DNA of 64,000 nucleotides from Malus domestica (taxonomy: Eukaryota > Streptophyta > Magnoliopsida > Rosales > Rosaceae). Shown one piece after another: positions 34,026-45,100 of the stretch (within the stretch, counting starts at the first letter, position 1; the number at the start of each line of letters is the position of its first letter). The notes beneath the pieces are model-generated. The model did no database searches and was not told the origin of the DNA. It saw nothing but the letters and a program-made list of their open reading frames with translations. Where the stretch lies: the NCBI RefSeq assembly GCF_042453785.1, contig NC_091664.1, positions 4,452,501 through 4,516,500 of the forward strand, read 5' to 3'. The position numbers were made by a program, and so were the translations under genes.

Positions 34026-34179
34026 TGTGGATATGGAAGTTACATTTGCGCAGTGTAGGTTCTTCCCGGGCACAATTATGTTTTTTATGCTGTTAACGTC
34101 GGATATAAGTTTTTGGTATGGTGGATATTTTCTAATTGGCTTAATTGTAGCAATCGCCTTTAAAAGTTACCAATAATTT

Positions 34180-34870
34180 AGTTTTGTTTATGAACTCTCA
34201 TATTAGTTTTTTTAGTTCTCGAACTTAACAATGTGTTGAACTATTGGTCATTTCACTAATATTTTGTCGTTAAATTTAGGGGTATTTTAAGAACTTTCAA
34301 TTTTCCGTTAATAATGTGTGCAACACATTGTAAAGTTCAGGGACCATTCATACTCCCGATTCCCTATTAGTAAAAAGTACTCTCTTTTTGTTTATTTATG
34401 CAATTATATTTTTTACTAATATGGAACTTGTTATTTTTAAACTCTCAATCATATAAATTGGGAAATGACACCTATTTATATGGAATTTAACTTATGAATT
34501 AGAGGTCTCAAATTCTAAGTTTTTTTCTTTTACCCGAAAATTCTAAATTTATATATACGTTTATGAATCCAAACAAAAACAATATGAAAACATCTTATGC
34601 ACCTCTAAATAGCAGTCCATGATATGATATCAAAGTTGTGATACCATAGAGGGCTTGAGAATGAAAAATTCACATGCTTTGCAAGTTCATGCTTGAGAAA
34701 TGATTTTCTGGCCTATAATATAAAGCCTTCTAACTTCCTTGGTATTCACTTTTACACAAGTATGTCCTCATTGATGAGTGAAAATATCCATTATAACCCA
34801 AATGCAGCTTAAAGGGTGGGAAAACAAATTAGTATTGAAGTTGTCATTTACGATTAAGACTTCTCACTTA
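34180..34870. other. AT-rich spacer without recognised feature
   Basis: No coding, RNA or terminal-repeat structure could be supported. Confidence 0.45.
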
Positions 34871-34879
34871 TAATTGAGG

Positions 34880-35560
34880 AGAAATATTATTGGATCGTAG
34901 TTGTTAACGCTGAGCACTTTAGAGCCAAAACAATGGAGCCGGCCAAGAAAAGAAACCAGGAAGCCCAACAAGAGAATGCAAAGCCTAAAAGCAACTCCAC
35001 TGTGGGCAATAGCCATGTGGATTGGCAACAAAACCAATCCAATTGCTTGCCAAAGTGAAGTCAACCCATTCAAGCCAATTGGGCTGAGGGGGAACCCATC
35101 AGAGAAGTTAGGTGCAAGTTCAAGGGCTGAGCGCCTGAGGGGGAGTGATGCAAGGCTGATGTCAGCCATAGTATTTGGGTCAGGCACATGCACAACACGC
35201 GCTTGTGGGGGGCACATCTCCAACAACATTTCAGGCAATGGGGTCCGTGTGGCAACTACTCAGTAGCCATTGTTGGACTGTTTGATTTCCAACGGTAAAA
35301 TAAAAAATAAAAAATTCAAACCTCCCCCAACGGCTAGATGACATGGCACAATCTGGATTGTTTGATTTCCAGATCAACGGTCCATGTTTTTCAGCTATAA
35401 ATTATTATTTAAACAAAAATTCAGATATTCTACCATTAGGCCACGTGTCACGATCTGGACTGTTGGATTTCAATTTATTTTGTAATCCAACAGTCCATAT
35501 TAATTAAGTTAATAAAAATTTAAAAATTAATTAAAAATCTAAAAAAAAAATTCAAAAAAA
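34880..35560. repeat. probable dispersed repeat, family unknown
   Basis: Overlapping open frames exist on both strands at 34864-35266, yet neither has splice context or a recognisable domain. The right half repeats a phrase: gttggactgtttgatttcca (35272-35291), ctggattgtttgatttccag (35353-35372) and ctggactgttggatttcaat (35456-35475), each near a gacatgg/cacgtg-like word. This is typical of a non-autonomous repeat with internal reiteration. Confidence 0.45.
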
Positions 35561-35902
35561 TAAAATAAAATAAAATAAATACCTTATCATTATCTTTGAT
35601 CTTATACCACATTTCCATATTTTTCAAATACTTTCAACCACATTCCAATCTTTCTCTCAAAGTTTTCATATACTTTTTGTTTGCAAAAAAAAAAAGAGGC
35701 TAATGATGTAGGTTCAAATTGATCAATGATTGAATTCAAGCTACTCATCGATTTCCCACAAGATCCTTGAAGAGGTTATTGTAAGAACTCAAGATTTATA
35801 AACCATGAAGAAGAATAGAGATTTTGAGATATTTTGATTTTGGTGTGTGATTTATTAGGATGGAGAAAAAAAGAAGAAGAAATAATTAGGTTGTAGATAA
35901 TG

Positions 35903-36165
35903 TTATGTGGCACACCGTGATTCGCCAAAAATCTTATTGAAATATATCCTCAAGGATTCTAAATAGATAGTAACACGTGACATGACGAGATTGGTTAAAA
36001 ATCTTATTGGAAATCTATCGTCAACGATCCTAAACAGGTAACAACACGTGGAGCAACATAATTGGATAAAATTCTTATCAAAATCTATCATAAAAAATTG
36101 TACTTTCGAATAATAACACGTGGCGTGATGAGATCGGTTAAAAATCATATCCTAAATTACAAATA
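35903..36165 (+). repeat. tandem array of about 72-bp units, each with a cacgtg-like core
   Basis: Four diverged units start near 35905, 35972, 36045 and 36116. Each reads (c)acgtgg/acatg..gagat(t/c)gg(t/a)taaaa(a)tcttat..aaatctatc..aacgatcctaaa..gtaacaa. The consensus carries a cacgtg G-box word in units 2-4 and gttatgtgg in unit 1. Confidence 0.75.
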
Positions 36166-36428
36166 AAATTATTTTTTATTATTTTATAAAATAAAAAATT
36201 CTAATATTTTAATACGAATTTCCTAAGCTATTCAATTCAAGAGCGTCGATGAAATAGAAAACTATTATTAAGTAAAGGCAAGTACTATTCACTTAAGGGG
36301 ATTGAATTGCCTATTGTCATTGGGAGCCTTTACACACTGGAACTGCTATAAGGCCTAACTCCTAAGGGGCTTATAAGAGGACATGCCCGAGCTCAACGGC
36401 CAACCGTTCCTAAACCTAGCCAACCAAG

Positions 36429-36705
36429 GAGCACATTTATTACTTTAATTTGTTAACTTGTAAGTTTTGAGCGATAATAGTTTGTCGACCAATGAGCACA
36501 AATGTTTATTGCTTTAATTTATTAACCAATAAGTTTTGAGCATTAACACAAGTGTTTAAATGAGCACAAATGTTTATTGCTTTAATTTATTAACCAATAA
36601 GTTTTGAGCGATAATAGTTTGTCGACCAATGAGCACAAATGTTTATTGCTTTAATTTATTAACCAATAAGTTTTGAGCATTAACACAAGTGTTTATTACT
36701 ACATG
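36429..36705 (+). repeat. higher-order tandem repeat (A-X-A-Y)2, 137-bp period
   Basis: A 48-bp module A (gagcacaaatgtttattgct ... aataagttttgagc) occurs four times. The linkers alternate: X = gataatagtttgtcgaccaat (36473 and 36610) and Y = attaacacaagtgttta (36542 and 36679). The two 137-bp composite units are almost identical except for the first, diverged A module. Confidence 0.9.
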
Positions 36706-36939
36706 GGAAAAAGTTACTTAAATCAATAGGACGTAAATTGCAAATGGTGGATTGATGCGATGGTTAGAACATTGTTTGTAGTAATGTAATTAATTTGTGG
36801 CGCACACTTATCACTAATGCAATCTACCGGTTTTAGGATAAATTTGTAGTATGTAGAATATATGGCTTGGTACACAAGTGTTACAATACAATTAGTTAGA
36901 AATTTATTTTTTCAAATATACAACCACTAGTATTATAAT

Positions 36940-37593
36940 TGTTACATCCCACATCGTCCAGGGGTGTGGATCTTCTAAGTCTTATATGTATATTCTCATC
37001 TCTACTTAGCATGAGGCCTTTTGGAAGCTCACTGGCTTCGGGTTCTATCGGAATTCTGAAGTTAAGCGAGTTCGGGCGAGAGCAATCTCATGATGGGCGA
37101 CCCATTGGGAAGTTCTCGTGTGAGTTCCTAGAAATAAAATTGTGAGGGCGTGGTTGTGGTCCAAAGCGGACAATATCGTGCTCCGGTGGAGTTAAGGCTG
37201 GAAAGTGGTCCAGCCCGGGTTGGGATGTGACAATTTGGTATCAGAGCTAGTCCCTGGTCTGAAGTGTGCCGACGAGGACGGGCCCCTAAGGGGGTGGATT
37301 GTTACATCCTACATCGTTCAAGGATGTGGATCCTCTGAGCCTTATATGTATATTCTCATCTCTACCTAGCACGAGGCATTTTGGGAGTTTACTGACTTCA
37401 GGTTCTATCGGAACTCCGAAGTTAAGCGAGTTCGTGCGAGAGCAATCCCATGATGGGTGACCCACTGGGAAGTTCTAGTATGAGTTCCCAAAAACAAAAT
37501 CGTGAGAGCGTGATCGGGTTCCAAAGCGAACAATATCGTGCTCCGGTGGAGTCGAGCCCAGAATGTGATGGGAGCCTGGGCTGGGATGTAACA
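36940..37593 (+). mobile_element. Cassandra-type TRIM retrotransposon, complete
   Basis: Two LTRs of 293-294 bp (36940-37232 and 37300-37593) both start TGTTACATCC and end GGATGTGACA/GGATGTAACA. Each holds a 5S-rRNA-like segment (about 37034-37130 and 37395-37490) including gaagttaagcgagttcg, gcgagagcaat and gatgggtgaccc, i.e. the 5S internal promoter region. The 67-bp centre contains a primer-binding site tggtatcagagc (37236-37247, complementary to the initiator Met tRNA end) and a purine tract aagggggtgga before the 3' LTR. Flanks ataat/ataac suggest a 5-bp duplication with one mismatch. It has no coding capacity, as known for Cassandra. Confidence 0.95.
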
Positions 37594-37669
37594 ATAACAC
37601 TTGATATAGCAGACTGTATTTATGATGTTTTTCAGCATATAATTGAAAAATCAAATTTTGTTGTAATAC

Positions 37670-37790
37670 TGAAATGACACGTGGAGAGGAATGTAGAAGA
37701 TTAAAAGACAAGATCGAAGTACGAGAAGGAGCGTAACATTTCCCAAGAAGTATATAAACGTAAAACCCTCGCGATTCCCGAGGAAAAACT
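37670..37790 (+). promoter_or_regulatory. core promoter of the dsRBD-like gene
   Basis: A G-box/ABRE acacgtgg at 37677-37684 and a TATA box tatataaa at 37751-37758 lie just right of the Cassandra 3' LTR (ends 37593). Transcription would be expected to start near 37785. The 5'UTR is then split by a long intron ending at 39146 (tttttcag). Confidence 0.6.
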
Positions 37791-39199
37791 TACGCGGTCC
37801 CAAGAAAAAGGTGAAGAAAATTCACAATGTCGGTGGAGGAGGACTGATCTTCCATTTCTTCTCGGACATCGGCGCTGTCTGTTGTCCTCTGCAAATCCCG
37901 TGCTCACATTTCAGACAACCTAAGTTACCTTCTTTACCTGCCAACTGGTAAAAACCCTTGTAAAAAGCTTATTTCTTTTTTACTCCCCAGCATTTTCCCT
38001 GTTCATTTGGCCCCTTTGCACAGTGTAAGATACACTTTTCGCATACGGTTTGTAATTGTATACACACACACATACACACACACACACACATAATGTATAC
38101 GTATTTCATCTGTATACGTACATGTATGTATGTATTTATCTGTATATATGTTGATCAGGTTTTTTTTTTTTTTTTTTTATCGTTTTGGTTAGTGGTATTT
38201 TTGGCCTGATCAGACTTTATCAAGATTTTGTTTTAACATTCTCGTGTTATCCTTCTCTGTAGTTCATATTAAAGAAAAAACTGCTTAATTTCGGGCCATT
38301 TGATAGCCATTTGTTTTTAGCTTTTAGGGTTTAGACTGAAAGCCAAATTTTTATAACTCGAAAAAGTTGCTTTCTTTGTTAGTTTTGAGAAACGAAACTA
38401 GTTACCAGGCAAGTTTTCTGTTTTACGTTTTTTTTAAAATTAAAAAAAATTTGAAAACTGAAAATAAAATGGTTATCAAACCGCCCTTAGACATTTTTAC
38501 TTTTTCGGTATTTAAAGCTTTTATGGGAAGTTATATTAGTGTGTTTTGTAGTGTTTGCTATGGTTGTTCTTGTGAATTTTTAACATCTATATGTTTTGGA
38601 GAAGCAATGTAGTACGAATTGTAGAGGTTGCTTGTGGGAAGAGATGAGACTCTATACTTAATACTTGTATATAAGGGAGAAAAAGAGTAACTTTAATTTT
38701 TGGAGCTTTTATTGGAAATTCCTTGAGTATCCATGCCTGTTGCGTATGTGCAGCTCGGTGCAGGTGGAGATTTCCAATGTAAACCTGATGTGTTCCGGTA
38801 TAGCCGTGAATTTGATAACTTTGAAAGTTTCCTTTGGTCCCAAGGAATTATATGTATTTGGTATTCTGTTTGTGTTTCTGCCTGGCATTTTATGAGAAGA
38901 CTGAGTTTATGATATATTTCTAGGTGATGAGCTCATTAGTGGCATACATTTATCTCCAAAACAGATGTCATTTGTAAAACTGTATCTGTTAGTTTTCTGC
39001 ACATATCTGCATTTTGGCATAAAGTTTTATACTGCTTGGTTGTTAAATATCTGTATCGATAAATATGCATGAGCATATACATAGAGGTGGAGATTCTTTC
39101 ATAGAGCTTGTCTGTCACATGGTTTTATGTTTTTCTGTTTTTTCAGTACACAGTTAAAAACCTAAGGGCAAGTGGTGATCATAAAGATTTCTTCAAGCC

Positions 39200-42100
39200 A
39201 TGGATGATATGAACGTATGTCCAACTGAGGAGGCCATTCAGGCTTTTTTGGAATACTTGGTTGACCCAGTACTTTCACCTAAATCTTCTATGCGCAATAC
39301 ACCATCGTTATCTCAACAAGAATCAGTTGCAAAACAGGTTTTGTTCTTACTTCATCTCATAACGCATGCTTGTTTAATTAATGAAACAATGTTATCTTTT
39401 ATTTGTGTTAAAGTTTTGTTGATTAAAATATCTGTCTAGGATTCTTCTCATACTTTGCCCGCTGAGTAGAGTTAATATCTTGGACATTTGTTTAGATGGT
39501 AGACTTTTTATCCACGGCTACATAATTTTTTGTGACTCTTTCTTTAATAGTCTCCATTTATTACCATAGAAATGTCTTGAAAACTATTAAAAGAAACGCG
39601 AATATGGCTGTAATTGCTCATCTCAATATGAGACCAAACATATATATCTATATTAGGAATATTTCTCTAACTGTTATAAAACTTCCATATAGGTCATACA
39701 ATATTAAGGGTTCATAAATGACAATATCCAAATAATAAAATGTGCTATATATGGTTTTCGATCATTTTGTATTCTATGGGAAATTTACTATCATTCAGTA
39801 AATGTATGCTTCTGTTATCGTATTTGATGGAGTAGATAATAGTTCAGATCATATTTGGATGGAAGCACATGAAAAGACTGGAGTCACCTTTAACTATTTA
39901 ACGAATGAGTTGGTCTTGAGTTCTAGGAGCCGGGGATGTACAATAATTTGGCCAAACATCAAATCTCCATACAAAGAATTGAGTAAATTACTTGCACCTG
40001 CAATTATACAATCTTTTAACTACTTACTTTGCCTCTGAAAATGTTTTTCCCATAGGTTCATGCCGTTGTGTTACTATACAACTACTACCACAGAAAGCAA
40101 TGTCCAAAGCTAGAAGATTTGAATTTTGATTCCTTTTGCAAGTTGGTTTTGTTTCTGAAACCAGCCTTGATGGTTCATATGAAATTCATGCAAAGCCCCA
40201 ACGACACTAAATTGGATGACCTGGAGAAACAACTTTCAGTGACGGAAAAAGCAATTGTGGATGCATGCAGTATATCTGTAAGTTTAGATGCATTAAAGGA
40301 TGTTCCAAACACAGAGGGATGGCCAATTTCCAAAGTTACAGTTCTTTTAGTTGACTCCAAGAAGGAGAACTGCTTTTTGCTATTCAATTCCATTACCCAG
40401 GGGGTTTGGTCAGTGATTGAAAAAGATGTAGATGTCTCAGTCCACAGTCCGGAAGATAAAGCGGTGGAAAAACATGTACACAAAAACAAAAGAGTTATTG
40501 GAAAACCTTCAAGAAGAGAATCAACAACTGATGAACCCACTCTCCGAAAACTTGCATATTCAGCAATTAGTGAAGCTACAGGTATGCAAATTCCTTATGT
40601 AGTACCCTTGTAAATAAGTGAAGCTCATGGAAGCCCTCTACCCTTCTGTATCCAATTGCTGAGGTAAACATTTACTGATCTGTGCAAAGAAAACATTTAG
40701 AAAACAATAGGAAGTTGAATCTGAAGCAGGTGTTTTTTTTTTTTTTAACTTTCGAAAGGATTAATAATCAGTACATAACTCCTATTGCAGAATCTAAAGG
40801 TGCATCAAGATTCTGATAAACTATTGTATATGATATATGATGCTTGATGTGATACATTTGAACCATCTTAGCCCACTTCAATGAAATGAATCTAATTGTT
40901 TTTGAATAAGGATTCCCTATGCACATTATCACGATAATGAAAAAAATTAATCGGGGTAACCACCGTTAGATGTGGATCAACATTATATAAAGTTGTGTTT
41001 GCCTTGCTTTAGCAATGCATATTTCTCATAACATTCTGTATAATATCATTTCAGAGTTTCACTAGCTGTCACTGATACTCAATGTTGCTAATTGTGTGGT
41101 CTTCTCTACATCATTAATCTTTTGGTGCTGTTACAACAGCTCATCAAAACCATTTGTGATGATAGCCTAGCTTGGTTATGCTTAGGCTTTGTTGGTCCTA
41201 AAATATATCGGGGGAGTATGGTTTCTATATAGAATTACACTGTTGTGGTTTATCACAAAGTCAACTATCCTTGACCTGAAAAAAGAGGATGTAAAACTAC
41301 TAGAGGGCATTGTTGCTTATTGGAAGATTCTATGTTTAAATATTAGCTATAAATATAAAAATTTGAGGAATAGTTCAGCCTCCACGGAGATTATTTATTC
41401 ATTTAATTTGAAATCTTATGTAAACAAACTTGAAAACCCTGAAAACCCTTTTTGTTTATATAAGAACTATAATGTTATTAGACTAAAAAGAAGAAACTAC
41501 AAGCAGAATGAACAAGAAGTCCATCATACAACTGAAACAACCACCAAAAGACCAAAGCCAATAAAGTGCAAACTATAAAGCTCCCCCCAGTCAAGAATAA
41601 TTACAAAATAAGGAACGTTCTTGACATATTTTGACAAAATTTCCCAAGGAGACAATCTAGTACTCAACTTGAAAACCTTTTTCAAGGTGCATACATTACA
41701 AATTTAATTAGTGTAACTTGCTGCCCCTAAGTATCCAGATCCTTGTTTTTAAGACCATTTCTTCCAATTGTCTAACAGATTAGCTGACAAATATGATTCT
41801 TTTAAATGGAATAGGTATTAGTCAAACTGATCTGCTGGTTTTGGAGCGCCAAGTTGTATTTTCTGTGAGTAGCGAAAAGGCGGCTGCTTGCTTCTTTATA
41901 ATTCAGTGCACCAAAACTGTCAGTGAGGGTATTATTCCAGTTCCTATTAAAGATGTTATCGACAGGTATGGTTCTAGAAACACCTTTCTGTATTTTGTAT
42001 TATTTATTGGTTTTTTGGGTGCTTTGAGAGGTTACGGTGTAAAATATGTCATCAGCGGTTTTTGGAGAGTGGATTAAGGGTGCATTAGAATTGTGTTTTA

Positions 42101-45100
42101 ATCATTAGCTTTTTTAATGCCAAAGCAAATGCGTTGTATTGGATGGTACATGTACTAGTTTCAGCAGTTTATCAGTAATCTGTTGGCGTTCTATGTCTCT
42201 TATTTGCTTGTAGGTAGCTATCAGAAGTTTTTGATGTATCACAACGCCTTTATTTAAAAAAAAAAAAATACCTTACAAGCTTTTCACTATGTTTCTGTGA
42301 AACAATATGCTTTACAGATACATAAAATTGCAAGCATTTAGGCAAACTCTGTTGCTTGAAGACAAAAGTATGAATAAAAACAGATATGTTGTTAATACTT
42401 TGTTTCTCGTAAGGTGAAAAAGATTTAAATACACAGATGAAAGCAACATAATCTAAATTTGGGAACATTACATCTGTGAGCTTCAATGTAATTTGAGCTT
42501 ATTGGGGGTACTCATTTTAGAAAGTATGGACTGGATAGAAATAATAATTAGAGGTGTTTATATGGAATATTTTACTCTGTTAACTAGATAATTGAGCGGT
42601 TATTATATACTTTTCACTTAATGGTGGAAGCAACCACCCTATATACGATGAGTTTACTGCAGAAAATTATAGATCCTTATAAGCATTCAGGAAATGGGTC
42701 AGGTTTGTAGATACTAGGATTTGTATTTGAGTGCTTAACAGTAATTATTTATTATATGAATTGACTGCTATCCACTGTGGCCTTTTTAATGCTAACATGA
42801 TGTCTTTGATAATGAGTAGTCTGCAGGGTCCTATGGTCCGAAAGAGTTTCAGCAGCTGGGCAGTTACGCCAGTCGTTGAGTACTACCATGTGCTTCCTTA
42901 TGCTGGGACTTTGTTAGACTGGTATCCCAGGTGTGTATTTTATCTTCATATATTTCGTAGCTTTATTTATTTTTGATATATAATCAACTAGAAACACATT
43001 CAGTTGGGCATAGTAGTTTTTGTGTGTTTTTGATATTTTTTTCATTTGCATTCTGAACATTTAATTGAAGATTCAATGCTCAAACTACTTATAATCCTTG
43101 TACATGTCGTTTAATAATTAAGAAATTTTTTCTCATATGCTTTAAAGAGACATTCTTCAGGATAAAGTATATTTGGCTGTGGTTTACTTGGCTGATAATA
43201 ATTGAAGCAGAAATCTTGACTAAAGATCAGACAAGAAATCTCGTAATTGATAGAGCTGATTCTAAAGAGTAAATGTAGATTGTAGGCAGTATATTCGTAG
43301 CAGTCATATTTAACTTATTGTATTTGGTTTTATACTCGATCTAGATAGTTTGTATTGCCATTTATGTCCTCCAATTTGGAGAATAACATAATCAAGAGGA
43401 ATTACTCTGATTTCAAACAAAATATCAGTGTGTTTTGGTATGAGAGTTCGGGACACTAAGATGCATAGAATCATAATAATATTCTTCCTTGTATTCTTTT
43501 TTATATATATACTTTTGAGGATTTACCCTTGCCCTACCCCATATACAAGGCACATTATTAGGAATGCGGGTTTCAAAACAATTTTTTAGGTCTTAGTTAC
43601 TCAGTCTTGACATGGTACCACATAACTTTGGTACATCACTGACACACAACACAAACTAATGCAACCTGTTGGTATGGGATGCATTGGTACATTAGTGTTA
43701 GCTTGCAGTCCTTCTCACGTTTGGATTGTCTATTCTTAAGTTTGTGAACTTTTAGCCTCCTGTGTCCTTGTTTTATAATTTTTTTTTTTTGGTTATAGGC
43801 ATAGAAACAAGCAAACATTAGTGCTTCTTTGTTGGGTAACCTTATCCAAACACACGATGGCGATTAGTGATGAAACTAACGGTTGTATGGACTTTTGTAT
43901 TTGATTTAGAGACTACAGAACATTAATTCTTCAAATTATCCTTTATTTGCCTGACGTGTTTTTTCTCCCCTGTAGGAGAGAATTCTCAAATGGTTTGCAA
44001 GATTCAAGCCTAGGGGATGGAAATATGATTTTAAACAGCCGTGAAAGGATTGGAAGACCTAGCAAGCAAGAACTTCATAAAAGCCAAGACAAATCTCCTG
44101 TAAATGATGTCTTCATAGAGAATCTTGAAGACAACACAAGTGTTTCTAAATCTAATCCCCAATCATTGAAGGAAAACGATACAACTGGATGTTCCAAGAC
44201 GAGTTTGGTTGAAGCCTTCAATGGGCCTCAGAAAATGGAGGCGGGTGACAGTTTCATGGTCCCACCGCAGAATGATCAAAGCTGCAAGAAGATTTCAAGC
44301 ACCACTCACGTTATCGATCACCATGTGGAGAATCTTGAAAATAAAACAATTAGATATAAACCTCAACTAAGGAAGCAGAAAGATGCTGCTGGATGCTGCA
44401 AGACAAGTTTGGCTAATGCTCTCAATGAACCTCAGAAAGTTGTGATGGATGACCCTTCCATGGTCCCCTCACAGAATGGACAACACTGTAAGAACCCTTC
44501 AAGCACCATTCAAGTTGTCAACCGCCAAGGAAAGAGGACATCCTCTACCAAAAGTGAATTACATGGCTCAGCAAATAATGCTAAGGTACGGTTGGAGTTC
44601 TTAACCCCCTTCAACTCCAGCATTGTTCAACATTTTTTTTTGTTTTTACACCTTATATGTTAACTACTTCCCAATGAGTTCTAGTATATAGTCCTACTTG
44701 GAACGAAATTTTAATTTGGTGTTAATGTTGTGGAGATATGGTACTTACTAGCTTGAGGTTCATAAATCTGCAAAGTTATTCCTTGCATTTTCTTTTGTTA
44801 AAAAAGAATTGGGATGTAGTACATTACTCTTTCATTATGTTAATTGTTATATTCCAAATCAAAATCATTAAAAGACACTTCTCTCAACTCACTATCACTT
44901 TAGTTACTTGAAGTTAACTCTAAACCAGCGTTTTAAATATTATCAGAAAACAAACTATTAAAGTGTGAATTTGAAGAGTTACAAATTTGATTCATTTTGT
45001 CGTAAGGGTATTATAACTTGCAAACTATAGACTGGGTGTCCACATGATGACATTTTCATGAACTTAATATTCTTGGGTTCTATATATAATATAGTACTCA

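Noticed and set aside
34864-35266. Overlapping open frames of about 120 codons on both strands
   Set aside because: Both strands are open over the same GC-richer repeat, with no domain, conserved start or splice context; treated as a dispersed repeat.
36429-36705. CRISPR-like repeat/spacer pattern
   Set aside because: The 'spacers' are only two alternating sequences, so this is a higher-order tandem repeat.
36940-37593. Two 5S rRNA genes in tandem
   Set aside because: Only the internal-promoter-like part matches 5S, and the copies lie inside LTRs with TG/CA ends, a tRNA-Met primer site and a purine tract: this is a Cassandra TRIM.
41189-41578. 129-codon plus-strand frame in an intron
   Set aside because: Lies wholly within intron 2 of the dsRBD-like gene, with AT-driven composition and no family features.
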